NCBI GenBank assembly: GCA_963752855.1
Contig: CAVVZX010000045.1
Span: 372,001 to 436,000, forward strand
Length of the DNA stretch: 64,000 nucleotides
Origin: DATJPW01 sp963752855
Lineage (GTDB): Bacteria; Desulfobacterota; Desulfomonilia; Desulfomonilales; Desulfomonilaceae
Reading direction: 5' to 3'
Of this stretch, positions 50,743 through 59,609 are shown piece after piece. Position 1 is the stretch's first letter. Each line of letters starts with the position of its first letter. A program made the position numbers and the translations under genes. The notes below the pieces were generated by a model that saw only the letters and a list, made by a program, of their open reading frames with translations, was not told where the DNA came from and made no database searches.

Positions 50743-50865
50743 GCTCAAGACCTGGACGCCTTTCCATTTCTCCCATTTTCTGTTAGAGACTTGTGTATGC
50801 CCACAAACGCCTGTGGGTGTCAAGCCGGCTATTTTCAGCATTTCTGAAAAGCGCGCTAATTCACC

Positions 50866-51237
50866 GTGACACCGGAACTCTTTCGCAAACATGTTGCCAG
50901 GGCTATCGACGAAATTCCCGAGGAATTCCAGGAGAAAATGGAGAATGTGGAAATTCTGGTCGAAGATTTTCCCGATCCGGAAACCATGGAATCATTGGAC
51001 CTCGATTCCGAATGGGATTTATTGGGCTTGTACGTCGGCGTGCCTTTGACTGAGAGGAGCGTGTTTTCAGCTAGCGTTATGCCGGAAAGAATCTATTTGT
51101 ACCGCCGCCCGATATTGCGTGCAGCGCGTGGGGGAAGCGTGACTCGACTCATTCGTGAAGTCATAATCCACGAAGTCGGGCATCATTTTGGATTTGACGA
51201 CGACCAGCTGGATGAGATGATAGGACGATCTCGGTGA
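50866..51237 (+). CDS. Zincin-fold metallopeptidase family protein
   Basis: A 123-residue protein with the zinc-binding HEVGHHFGFDDDQLDEM motif at the C-terminus and PEEFQEKMENVEILVED upstream, the profile of the small DUF1025-type metallopeptidases. GTG start at 50866. The stop overlaps the next gene by GTGA, so it is coupled to the ntrY-like kinase. No signal peptide. Confidence 0.85.
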   Translation: MTPELFRKHVARAIDEIPEEFQEKMENVEILVEDFPDPETMESLDLDSEWDLLGLYVGVPLTERSVFSASVMPERIYLYRRPILRAARGGSVTRLIREVIIHEVGHHFGFDDDQLDEMIGRSR

Positions 51238-53436
51238 AACCCGTTAAATTGGAACAGGAACGAAAGAAAAGGCGACGAGAACTTGTGGTCGCGCTCGGAG
51301 CAGCGCTGCTTATTGGGGCGATTTTCTTGGTGGAATCGCGTGTCGCCCGCTCCGCGGAAGACATCCCTTTTGCCGGGCACCTTTTGCTCTTCGGGTTGCT
51401 GACAATCGTCACTCTGTTGGTCATTCTGGTGATCTTCTTCCTGATCCGCAATTTGTTCAAATTGATATTCGAACGCCGCCGGAGAGTGCTTGGTTCGCAT
51501 CTTAAAACCCGGCTTACCTTGGCCTTCGTGGCCCTGACACTGGTCCCGACCGTTGTGCTATTCATAGCCAGCGCAGGTGTCTTGCACACCACTATTGAAA
51601 GCTGGTTTACCACCCGTGTCGAGGATTCGCTCCAGTCTTCGTTGGTAGTGGCCCAGGCCTACTATAGGAGCGCGTCCGAGAACGCTGTGAATACTGCGAC
51701 CCGGCTTGCCGGGCTGATTAGCTCGGAATCATTAGTGAATTCCGCAGACATTGAGTTCTTTGAAAAAGGCCTTGGCTTCCTGGCGCATCGAGGATGGTCT
51801 TAGTTCACTTCATATCTATCTTCCTGACGGATCGTCCCCTGTGATGAGCAAGGACCCGGCCCTCAAGGATGCGGCAATACCCCCGCCTTTGAACAGCTTT
51901 CTTAAGATCGGGTTGCGGGGTGAAAAGACGTCTGAAATCATTCCGCTGGACGATGGAGGGGATCTCATTCGGGCGGTAGTTCCTATAAGCGCCAAGGAAG
52001 GCGGCGGCGTCCAGGCTGCCCTGGTCGCTGATCATTATATCCCCACTTCCCTTGCCGGTAGGCTATTTTCAATATCGAGCGCATTCGGCGAATATCAAGA
52101 AGCCAAGAGGATGAAAGGCCCCATAAAGGTCATTTATATCCTCATACTGCTCATGGTGGCGTTGCTGGTGATATTCATCGGATTTTGGTTCGGCGTTACT
52201 ATGGCCAGAGATATTACCGATCCCATACTGGGATTGGCCGAGGGAACCGAGAAGATAGCCGCGGGTGACCTCGATGTTTATATTGAGCCAACAGCCGACG
52301 ACGAATTGGGAGTATTGGTCCGTTCCTTCAACAAGATGACGACGGACCTTCGCATAGGCCGAGACGAACTGGAAAAAGCGAATTTTGATCTGGACAGCAG
52401 ACGCAAGTACATGGAAACGGTGCTCAAAAACATAGCCGCTGGAGTTCTCGCCATCGATTCGGAACGACGCGTCACCGCCATAAATGAGTCGGCTGGACGG
52501 CTCCTAGGGATCACCGCCAAGAGTCCTCTGGAACAGCGTTTAGATGAGATCTTGCCGGCAGCGTCGTCAGCGGCGGTTTCCGAAATATTGGAAGAACTGT
52601 TGGAATCAGGCTCGGAAGCTACTGAAAGGCAGATCACCGTGTCTTTTCCCGACCGGTCGCTGTCGCTTATTTGTTTCGCCAACAGTCTGAAAGACGAAGA
52701 GAATCGTGACTTGGGCGTTGCGCTGGTCTTCGAGGACATGACTTACTTGGTGAAAGCCCAAAGAATGGCTGCGTGGAGAGAAGTCGCCAGAAGGATCGCG
52801 CATGAGATCAAGAACCCTCTAACCCCGATCCAACTCAATGCCCAGCGGATTCAACGAAAATATCGCGGGATGGTTGGAGGGGACACAGAGGTGCTGGACC
52901 AGTGCACACGCGGCATAATCGATCAGGTAGAGCAGTTGAAGAATATGGTCAACGAATTTTCGCTGTTCGCCAGAATGCCTGCGGCCAAGTTGGCGCCCAA
53001 TGATTTAAACGCAATTGTAAGAGAAGTCTTTGAGTTATACGCGCAAGGAAATGACAAGATAAAATTTGGTTTTGTTCCCGATAGCCTGCTTCCGGTCTTC
53101 GATGTAGATAAGGAGCAGATGAAAAGGGTTATGGTCAACCTCTTGGATAATGCGATTTCCGCCATGGACGGCAGCGGCGAGATCCATGCCAAGACTTCTT
53201 ATGATGCGAACCTTCACATCGTAACCCTGGAAATAACCGACACCGGCTCGGGGATCCGGCCGCAGGACCGGGCTCGACTGTTTGAGCCTTATTTTTCCAC
53301 CAAACCGGGAGGGACCGGCCTCGGGCTGACCATAGTGAGCACTATCGTGGCCGATCACAACGGGTATATCAGACTGAAGGACAATCCCGGCAAGGGAGCG
53401 GCATTCGTTATTGAGTTGCCGTTGCAAAGTCGATAA
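51234..53436 (+). CDS. NtrY-like membrane histidine kinase (one frameshift)
   Basis: A membrane sensor of the NtrY group. Basic N-terminus, two membrane helices (LVVALGAALLIGAIFLV and LLLFGLLTIVTLLVILVIF) and a third (LTLAFVALTLVPTVVLFIA), a periplasmic-like part, a fourth helix (IKVIYILILLMVALLVIF), HAMP (ARDITDPILGLAEG), PAS (about 400-500), H-box AHEIKNPLTPIQ and HATPase (NLLDNAISAMDG, DTGSGI, GTGLGLTIV). A shift near 51767 splits it. Its receiver partner (NtrX) is not in this window. Nitrogen or redox signalling is a family inference. Confidence 0.88.
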
Positions 53437-53468
53437 TTACGTCTACGAGAATTTCGAGCGAGGAATCT

Positions 53469-54095
53469 TTGGCAGATAAGATGCATCCAACCGAATACGT
53501 CTTTGACCAAGCAGAGCGGGTCCTTCGGGCCGGCGGCATAGTGATCGCGCCTACGGAGACGTTTTATGCTCTCGTGGCCGATCCTTTTCAGGAAAACGCA
53601 GTCAGGCAAATTTTCAGCATCAAGGCTCGGGACGAAAAAAAGCCGCTCCCTTTGATTGCAGCAGATTTAGGCACAGTGAAAAACCTTATCCAGGCCGAAC
53701 AAAGGCTGGCTCACCGCATGATGGAACGATTCTGGCCGGGTAGCTTGACCATTCTCATGGAGCCGTCTCGCAAATTTTCGCGGCTTCTCACCGGGCCGGG
53801 AGGTAAAATAGGGGTCAGAGTGCCTCCCTGGTGTCCCGCTCGTATACTTGCGACTCGAACCAGTGGATTGATAACCGCGACGAGCGCTAACATCTCCGGC
53901 GGTCCGGACCCCGTGGATGTGAGCGACATTTCTCCGCTAGTGAGCGGGTCTGTTGATTTGGTCCTTGATCTCGGACCGGCTCCGGGTGGAAGGCCTTCCA
54001 CGGTGGTGGAGCTTACAAACAAAGGCTTTCGGATGGTTCGCGAGGGCGCCATCCCGGAATCCACGATCCGGGAATTTGTAGAGCAAAACAGATAA
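53469..54095 (+). CDS. Sua5/YrdC-family L-threonylcarbamoyladenylate synthase
   Basis: Makes threonylcarbamoyl-AMP for the t6A tRNA modification. The 208-residue chain shows GGIVIAPTETFYALVADPF, KARDEKKPLPLI, WPGSLTIL and TSANISG. TTG start at 53469 has AGG about 6 bases upstream. It lies 33 bases after the kinase gene, so it may be co-transcribed. No frameshift. Confidence 0.93.
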   Translation: MADKMHPTEYVFDQAERVLRAGGIVIAPTETFYALVADPFQENAVRQIFSIKARDEKKPLPLIAADLGTVKNLIQAEQRLAHRMMERFWPGSLTILMEPSRKFSRLLTGPGGKIGVRVPPWCPARILATRTSGLITATSANISGGPDPVDVSDISPLVSGSVDLVLDLGPAPGGRPSTVVELTNKGFRMVREGAIPESTIREFVEQNR

Positions 54096-54154
54096 GAGGC
54101 GCCGCAAAGAGCGGAGAGGACGCAGAGAGGCAAAGAATCGGGAATGAAAAGAAT

Positions 54155-54330
54155 GCGGGGAGACACTTTTTTGCAAAAAAGTTTCTCCCCGCGCCCCTCT
54201 TCCAAAAACTCCTACATGGCTGGCGGAGCTACCGGCATTGATGTACGGGCGGATGTCCGCCCGGAATGACAAACATAACGGCCGGTTACACCTGCAAATC
54301 AGAGAGGGCGACTGGCGAGTCGCCCTCTCT
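54155..54330. repeat. Cluster of palindromic intergenic repeats
   Basis: Three separate hairpins: 54155-54192 (near-perfect 19-base arms with one mismatch and no loop, containing CTTTTTTG/CAAAAAAG), 54247-54262 (GGGCGGATGTCCGCCC), and 54301-54330 (13-base perfect arms, four-base loop GGCG). Downstream at 54331-54385 is a copy of the GG-ATCCAG style seen at 21118. Together they fill most of the 450-base gap before tRNA-Gln. The first may also act as a terminator for the preceding gene. Confidence 0.7.
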
Positions 54331-54546
54331 GGTCATTCCTGCCAAGGCAAGAATCCAGGATCTTCCCACGTACGCGGGAAACCATCACAAATCCCAAATC
54401 GCCGTGAGCGCAGCTCCTTTTTGCAAAAAGCGGGTTCCCCTGCACTTCTTCCTCTTTCTTACCTCTCCGCGTTCTGCGTTCTCTGCGGTGAAGGTTTGCG
54501 CGGTATTGACATGGGTTCGGCCAGAGGCTAACATGCGCCATCGGTT

Positions 54547-54620
54547 TGGGGGATCGTCTAGCGGCAGGACGACGGGTTCTGGCCCCGTTAACCGAGGTTC
54601 GAATCCTCGTCCCCCAGCCA
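54547..54620 (+). tRNA. tRNA-Gln (CTG)
   Basis: Acceptor TGGGGGA/TCCCCCA, D arm GTCTAGCGGCAGGAC, anticodon stem ACGGG/CCCGT with loop TTCTGGC (anticodon CTG), and T arm CGAGG-TTCGAAT-CCTCG. CCA is encoded. A terminator follows. Confidence 0.95.
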
Positions 54621-54647
54621 AGAACTACTTGATATTATTAGCTTCAG

Positions 54648-54686
54648 CCCCCGAAAGAGTGTATGCAACTTTTTCGGGGTTTTTTG
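54648..54686 (+). terminator. Terminator of tRNA-Gln
   Basis: CCCCGAAA pairs with TTTTCGGGG across a loop, followed by six T. It lies 28 bases after the tRNA. Confidence 0.85.
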
Positions 54687-54722
54687 ATTGCGCCGGGAAC
54701 AAGCGGTTCAGGAGAAGCTAGG

Positions 54723-55301
54723 TCAGTCACTCGAAAGAATTCTGTGCGATGCCCAGCCGATGGATTCTGTGATGACAAACGCCGTGGCCGCGTTGATGAG
54801 ATTTCCCACACCGGGGATCCATCCGATCAGAAGCTGGGACAAAGTTCGGCCTACGCACGAACCGGATGCGCCGGCAAGAATTCCGAGAGCGCCTGATTTA
54901 TCAAGTGTTTTTCCGTTCAGAGCGCCGAGAGCGATTATCATTGAAATCTGAATCGGGGTTATGACTACGCTCCCTGAAGCAGGAATTTGGGCCAAGCCAC
55001 CACCAACAGCGGCTGCCGCAGCAGCGGCCCCATGAATTATGAGCTGAGCCTTGGTAAGGATTTTCTCGTGTGGCGCCTTTTGGCCAAGAGAGGCTTGACT
55101 GGCAATAATTCCCGCCTGCTCCACGGGCGCCTTGTCAAGGGGCCCCGATCTTGGAGGACCGGAGATTTCTCGCTCTCCACCTTTCCGACGTTTCTGTTCC
55201 TCGACGAACTTCAGATGAGCCATTGTCCCCGGCCGCGGGACAGACTGACGGGCTTTGTCCTTCTTCTCGTCTCCAACCCCGGACCGTCTTGAAGGGCTCA
55301 A
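54723..55301 (-). CDS. DUF697-type membrane protein
   Basis: A 192-residue protein: a long basic, low-complexity N-terminus (about 1-85), then a DUF697-like hydrophobic module (SGSVVITPIQISMIIALGAL, GASGSCVGRTLSQLLIGWIP, GVGNLINAATAFVITESIGW). This module is known from YcjF and other membrane proteins of uncertain role. The TTG start at 55301 lies 6-7 bases after AAGGAGGT, embedded in the end of the ATPase gene, and overlaps its TGA stop by TTGA. So it is strictly coupled to that ATPase. Confidence 0.8.
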   Translation of the reverse strand: MSPSRRSGVGDEKKDKARQSVPRPGTMAHLKFVEEQKRRKGGEREISGPPRSGPLDKAPVEQAGIIASQASLGQKAPHEKILTKAQLIIHGAAAAAAAVGGGLAQIPASGSVVITPIQISMIIALGALNGKTLDKSGALGILAGASGSCVGRTLSQLLIGWIPGVGNLINAATAFVITESIGWASHRILSSD

Positions 55302-56089
55302 GCAGCCACCTCCTTATGGGTTAGGTCAATCAACTCTGCAGTTATTTGCTTTTCTCCCTGCACATAAGCCCGTTGCATGGCTAAACCACAAAGCTTTATC
55401 GCTTCTCTGGGAATCCCTTTTGAAAGCTCATAGACCCTCTTCAGCGAATCGGGGACAAAGATGTCTCCGTTACCCCCGGCCACCGAGAGTCTAAAAAGTA
55501 TCATCTTAGCCATTTCAGCCTGCGAAAGGGCCTGGAGGGTAGAAGTTGTTACTATCCGGGACATAAGGGCTTTCTTCATCCGGAGCTTGTTCCGAAGCTC
55601 CAATTGTCCGGCCAAGATGATTTGCAGGAGCTTAGTGTCATCGGTCTCAAAATTGTTGAGCTGGCGAATTATCTCAAATTGCTTACCCTTCATTAACTGG
55701 GCTTCATCAATGATGACTATCGGGCTTTTCCCTTCCGCGTACATCTCGATCAAATATTCCTGTAGGGCCTCCACCTGAGCAAATAGACTCCGCTGAGGAC
55801 CAATCCCAAACTCTGAACAAATAGCCTTGACCATGTGCATCTCGGATTTGAAATTCGGATTGGTGATGAACACGACGTGATTCTTCTCTGCGAGGCGGTT
55901 CGCCAAAAGACGAGCAAGAGAAGTCTTGCCCGTTCCTACGTCCCCATAGATCACAGTCAATGCCTGTCGTTGCTTCACCACATAATCAACCTTTGCAAGT
56001 ATGTCTTTGTGAAGGGCTGAGAGGTAAAAGTAACTTGGATTTGGAGAAACGGAGAACGGATGTTCGGCCAAGCGGAAAAGGTCAAGCAT
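55298..56089 (-). CDS. ExeA/GspA-type AAA ATPase
   Basis: A 263-residue AAA protein with Walker A YGDVGTGKTSLAR (about 47-58), Walker B IVIIDEAQLM, and a C-terminal winged-helix-like part. The start MLDLFRLAEHPFSVSPNP is the typical ExeA beginning, so I use ATG 56089 (GGGAGG 6 bases upstream). It lacks the extra peptidoglycan-binding domain of true ExeA. Its partner here is the DUF697 protein. The role is unknown; ExeA-like ATPases also serve pilus or DNA-transfer systems. Confidence 0.87.
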   Translation of the reverse strand: MLDLFRLAEHPFSVSPNPSYFYLSALHKDILAKVDYVVKQRQALTVIYGDVGTGKTSLARLLANRLAEKNHVVFITNPNFKSEMHMVKAICSEFGIGPQRSLFAQVEALQEYLIEMYAEGKSPIVIIDEAQLMKGKQFEIIRQLNNFETDDTKLLQIILAGQLELRNKLRMKKALMSRIVTTSTLQALSQAEMAKMILFRLSVAGGNGDIFVPDSLKRVYELSKGIPREAIKLCGLAMQRAYVQGEKQITAELIDLTHKEVAA

Positions 56090-56300
56090 GATCTGCCTCC
56101 CAAGTAGCGGCGCTCCTCTCACAGAGAGGACTTATGTTCATAGGCGCAACGAGAAGTCAAGGCATATCAAGGGATTTGGGCACAATTTCCGAGTTTCTCC
56201 GCTACTCAAAATCATGATTCAAACTCTGGGCGTCGAAGCGTTGCTTAGAGTTGTTTCATTGTCCGAAGTATTAGTTACCGGACCTACAGCCAAACAGCAC

Positions 56301-56329
56301 AAAAAAAGAGCCATACCCGGCTCTCTTTA
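56301..56329 (-). terminator. Terminator of the duplicated-motif gene
   Basis: On the minus strand AGAGCC pairs with GGCTCT, with a seven-T run after it. It lies about 70 bases after the stop at 56396 and before the ExeA-type ATPase gene. Confidence 0.75.
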
Positions 56330-56395
56330 TAAGGAAAACATTAGATTTTAGATATAAATCGAAGTCAATGTGTGGCCGGACAACGGCTAGCCTAA

Positions 56396-56815
56396 CTATT
56401 GACAATACGTTTTTTGTCCCAGGTCCGGCATCGGTTTCCCGAATTGGGCTTCGGACGGTTTTTTGGCTCCTGCTTCACACGGATTCGCGAAAGATCGAGG
56501 TTCCTCCTTGTTCACGGCCGGTTGACCCTGCTCGAACGTCGCATGAGGATTAGAGCCCATTCTGGTATGCGCATCGGTCGGACATGCGAAGTCTTCGCCC
56601 GGTTGAATATCGAAGGCCGCAGGCATCGGTTTTCCGCACGCTTCCTCGGAAAACTTCTTTGCTCCTGCTTCGACCGGATTAGCAAATGAAGCGGGCTCGT
56701 CCTTGTTAACTGCCGGATGGCCCTGTTCAAACGTGGCATGAGGATTGGACCCCCTCCTCTTGTTAGCGTCGAATCCGAGTGTATCTTTTACCTTTTCAAC
56801 AATTTCTTCTATCAT
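56396..56815 (-). CDS. Small soluble protein with internal 46-residue duplication
   Basis: A 139-residue protein. Residues about 21-65 (GSNPHATFEQGHPAVN ... AGAKKFSEEACGKPMP) and 87-131 (GSNPHATFEQGQPAVN ... AGAKKPSEAQFGKPMP) are near copies, joined by a segment with two cysteines. A short helix begins the protein (MIEEIVEKVKDTLGF). GGAG lies 8 bases before the ATG. No signal peptide. I do not recognise the family. A terminator follows, so it is transcribed alone. Confidence 0.7.
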   Translation of the reverse strand: MIEEIVEKVKDTLGFDANKRRGSNPHATFEQGHPAVNKDEPASFANPVEAGAKKFSEEACGKPMPAAFDIQPGEDFACPTDAHTRMGSNPHATFEQGQPAVNKEEPRSFANPCEAGAKKPSEAQFGKPMPDLGQKTYCQ

Positions 56816-57113
56816 TGGTCGTCTCCGTTCATAATTTTTTGCAATCGTCCAGTATCAATTCTTCCGCAACCGCCACATGCGGTTGTTCTTCTTAATATTC
56901 ACTGGAATACCGATAGGCAAGTTACAGGAAGCGCAGAAGGACTGGCAGTTGAAGCTGGATGAGCGTCTTCTCCATGCTTGAATTGGAAGAGCGATGTGCT
57001 AATCTGAAGATCTAAGAATTTTCAAGGTCCGGTTTCGATACGATGTGATAAGATATCCGGGTGAGGTTTCGTTTCGGCTGTCAAGGGCCTGTAAACAGCC
57101 TATGGAGGTGATG

Positions 57114-57322
57114 GTGAGGAAGCTGATTTCGATTCTTATTACTGCTGTTGTTATATTGTCCGTACCCGTGGCGATCGCATCTGATTATGATCAGGTCGAT
57201 TGCTGTATTCGCGATTGTAGTTGAAAGCGAGACGCCAAGTCGAGGTGCATCCACACGACCAGAGCAGGATTGCGCCCGACAGACGCGGCCAGGTGGTCGC
57301 CGACTGCATAGTCTGTGATTGA
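57114..57322 (+). CDS. Small cysteine-bearing secreted peptide (one frameshift)
   Basis: GTG 57114 has GGAGG 5 bases upstream. A signal peptide (LISILITAVVILSVPVAIA) precedes a short mature part DYDQVDCCIRDC. As read a stop follows at once; a one-base shift near 57215 extends it to VADCIVCD, giving four or five cysteines in about 45 mature residues. Not recognised; could be a metal or redox peptide, or a short remnant. The rest of 56830-57113 is empty. Confidence 0.4.
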
Positions 57323-57395
57323 AAATTTCGTCGGAGCTGTTCTACTCCGTCTGGCATCATTCGTTATGAGGCCCGGATAGTCCGAGAATTGCTTA

Positions 57396-58577
57396 ATGAC
57401 CCTATTCGATCCTGTTTTTCCGCAGGATACAGCCCCCATCGGAATCTACATTCACGTTCCCTTCTGTTCGGGACGATGTAGTTACTGCGGGTTCGTCACC
57501 AATCAGTATGATCCTGCGCTTGAAGAGTCGTTCGTACGAGCTGTTCTCAAGGAAATCGAACTCCGGAGCCGGCCGGATTCAATGATCGGAGGCTTAAATT
57601 CAGAGGTCGATACAATTTACCTGGGTGGAGGAACTCCCTCCATTTTGAGGCCCGAAAACATCGCCACCGTGATCGACCGATGTAAGGACAATTTCAGGAC
57701 CACTTCGGACCTGGAAATCACGATCGAGGCAAATCCCGCGACAGTCGATCTCAATGGGCTGAAACATCTGCGGGTGGCGGGCGTTAATCGGATCAGCCTG
57801 GGCATCCAGTCTTTCGATGACAATGAGCTGGCAGACATGGGAAGGCGACATGCCGCGTCCGATGGATTGGCTGTCTTCCGGAACGCTCGGACTGCGGGTT
57901 TCGAAAATATTTCGATTGACCTTATCGCCGGTTTCCCTGACCAGTCTCTCGCTTCGGTGCGACGGAACCTGTCCACGGCCCTGGAATTGGAACCTGAGCA
58001 CCTTTCCATCTATCTTCTGGAGGTGAAGGAAGGAACGGAACTGGAGGCTCGCATCCGAAGCGGACAGGTTCAGGTCCCCGATGATGACCTGGCGGCGACG
58101 CTTTACGAATATATTTGCGAGACCGTAGTGGGAGCCGGTTACGAGCATTACGAAATATCGAATTTTGCGCGGCCTGGACGCGTTTCACGACACAATCTCA
58201 AATATTGGGAAGATGACATCTACGTCGCCTTCGGTCCGGGCGCTCATGGCATGACGGGACGGAATCGCTATGTCAATATTGAAGACCTGAACAAGTACGC
58301 GGCATTCGTGAGCGAAAACAAGACACCGTTCTCTTCCCTGACGGAATTGACGCCGGAAATTCGCTTCAAAGACGCGTTGATAATGGGGACGAGACTGGTG
58401 GCGGGCCTCGACCTTCAATTCTTAGGAGAGCGCTATAATGTCAATGCAGAGGAATTTGTGCGAGCCAGCATAGGCGACTTGTCCGATTCCGGCCTTTTCA
58501 AAATTGAGGCCCGGAAACTAATCCTCACTGCGAGAGGTCGATTGCTCTCTAACATTATCTTCTCCAGATGGGTTTGA
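57396..58577 (+). CDS. hemW: Radical SAM heme chaperone HemW
   Basis: A 393-residue HemN-like protein. The radical SAM cluster motif is CSGRCSYCGF (CxxxCxxC), with YLGGGTPSILRP and RISLGIQSFDD following and a C-terminal HemW part (NLKYWEDDIYVAFGPGAHG). HemW delivers heme rather than oxidising coproporphyrinogen. ATG 57396 has no strong ribosome site. A terminator lies after it. Confidence 0.9.
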   Translation: MTLFDPVFPQDTAPIGIYIHVPFCSGRCSYCGFVTNQYDPALEESFVRAVLKEIELRSRPDSMIGGLNSEVDTIYLGGGTPSILRPENIATVIDRCKDNFRTTSDLEITIEANPATVDLNGLKHLRVAGVNRISLGIQSFDDNELADMGRRHAASDGLAVFRNARTAGFENISIDLIAGFPDQSLASVRRNLSTALELEPEHLSIYLLEVKEGTELEARIRSGQVQVPDDDLAATLYEYICETVVGAGYEHYEISNFARPGRVSRHNLKYWEDDIYVAFGPGAHGMTGRNRYVNIEDLNKYAAFVSENKTPFSSLTELTPEIRFKDALIMGTRLVAGLDLQFLGERYNVNAEEFVRASIGDLSDSGLFKIEARKLILTARGRLLSNIIFSRWV

Positions 58578-58632
58578 CATTTCCCCAGCCGCAGCTCTGA
58601 CCGGCGTAATCACGCCTCATTGACTCTTTTCA

Positions 58633-58669
58633 TCAGTCTTCCTTAGAATTTGGAAAGACTGACTTTTTG
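58633..58669 (+). terminator. Terminator of hemW
   Basis: TCAGTCTTCC pairs with GGAAAGACTGA across an eight-base loop, followed by CTTTTTG. About 55 bases past the stop. Confidence 0.75.
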
Positions 58670-58765
58670 CCTGCTTTCTAACGGGACCGGCAAGAGACGG
58701 TCCCACTATCGAATTTGTATCCCTCTCGCCCATAATTCCGGCAGAGGGCGACACAACGGTGAAAA

Positions 58766-59609
58766 ATGAAAGAGCGATCCGAAATACTGAGCCTGAAAGG
58801 CATAGAAATCCACCTCATTGATCCGCCCGACCTTGATGTAGACTGGGTCGGCATGCAAGAACCGCTTACACAGCTTTTGGCGGCATGGTCCGATGACGGG
58901 GTAGATCCGCCTATGCAGCCACGGATTCTGGGGAAACCGGGCGTCGGAAAGACTTCCTTGGCCATTACCGCCGCAAAGAGGATGAAGCAGGATCTCTACA
59001 TATTCCAGTGTACCGTTGATACAAAACCGGAAGACCTGATCGTCTCTCCGGTGATAGCCGACAACGGCAAGATCCGGTACGTGGCTTCTCCCTTGGTTTC
59101 CGCAATGGCGCGAGGCGGTATTTGCCTTTTGGATGAAGGCAACCGTATGAGCGAGAAGAGCTGGGCTTCTATCGCTCCTCTGCTAGACATGCGAAGGAGC
59201 GTTTACAGCATAGTCGCGGGCGTGCAAATCAAGGCAGAGCCCGAATTCAGGATCTGCGTCACCATGAACGAGGACGCCTCCACTTTCGAGGTCCCGGAAT
59301 ACATATACTCCAGGTTACAACCCGCTGTGCACATGGACTATCCCACGCGGGAAGAAGAATTCCGCATTCTCAGGGGAAAACTTGACGGCCCTTCGGACGA
59401 ATTAATTAAAGAAGTGGTCGCAGTGCTCCAAGGAATCCCACGCAAAAGATGAAGACATGAGCGTGCGGGACGGCCTTAATATCGCCCGTTATGCTCATAG
59501 GCTGATTAAATTCTATCCAAAGATCGGGTTGAGAAAGGCGCTCGACCAGTCAATATTCCAGATTACCGGAGAAAGCCGTGCCTCGCTTGATGGGCCAAAA
59601 CTCGTCTGA
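58766..59609 (+). CDS. MoxR-like AAA+ ATPase (one frameshift)
   Basis: An ATPase of the MoxR/dynein-like AAA class. Walker A GKPGVGKTSLA (about 52-61), Walker B ICLLDEGNRM, sensor-1 asparagine in VTMNEDASTFEVPEY, and an arginine-bearing YIYSRLQPAVHMDYP. A shift near 59440 hides the C-terminal lid (VRDGLNIARYAHRLIKFYPK, ending GESRASLDGPKLV at 59609). It overlaps the start of the next gene by about 30 bases, so the two are coupled. No VWA partner gene, the usual companion of MoxR, is next to it. Confidence 0.85.

Noticed and set aside
50266..50847. Open frame of 193 residues, plus strand
   Set aside because: Antisense to pth, which has clear catalytic motifs.
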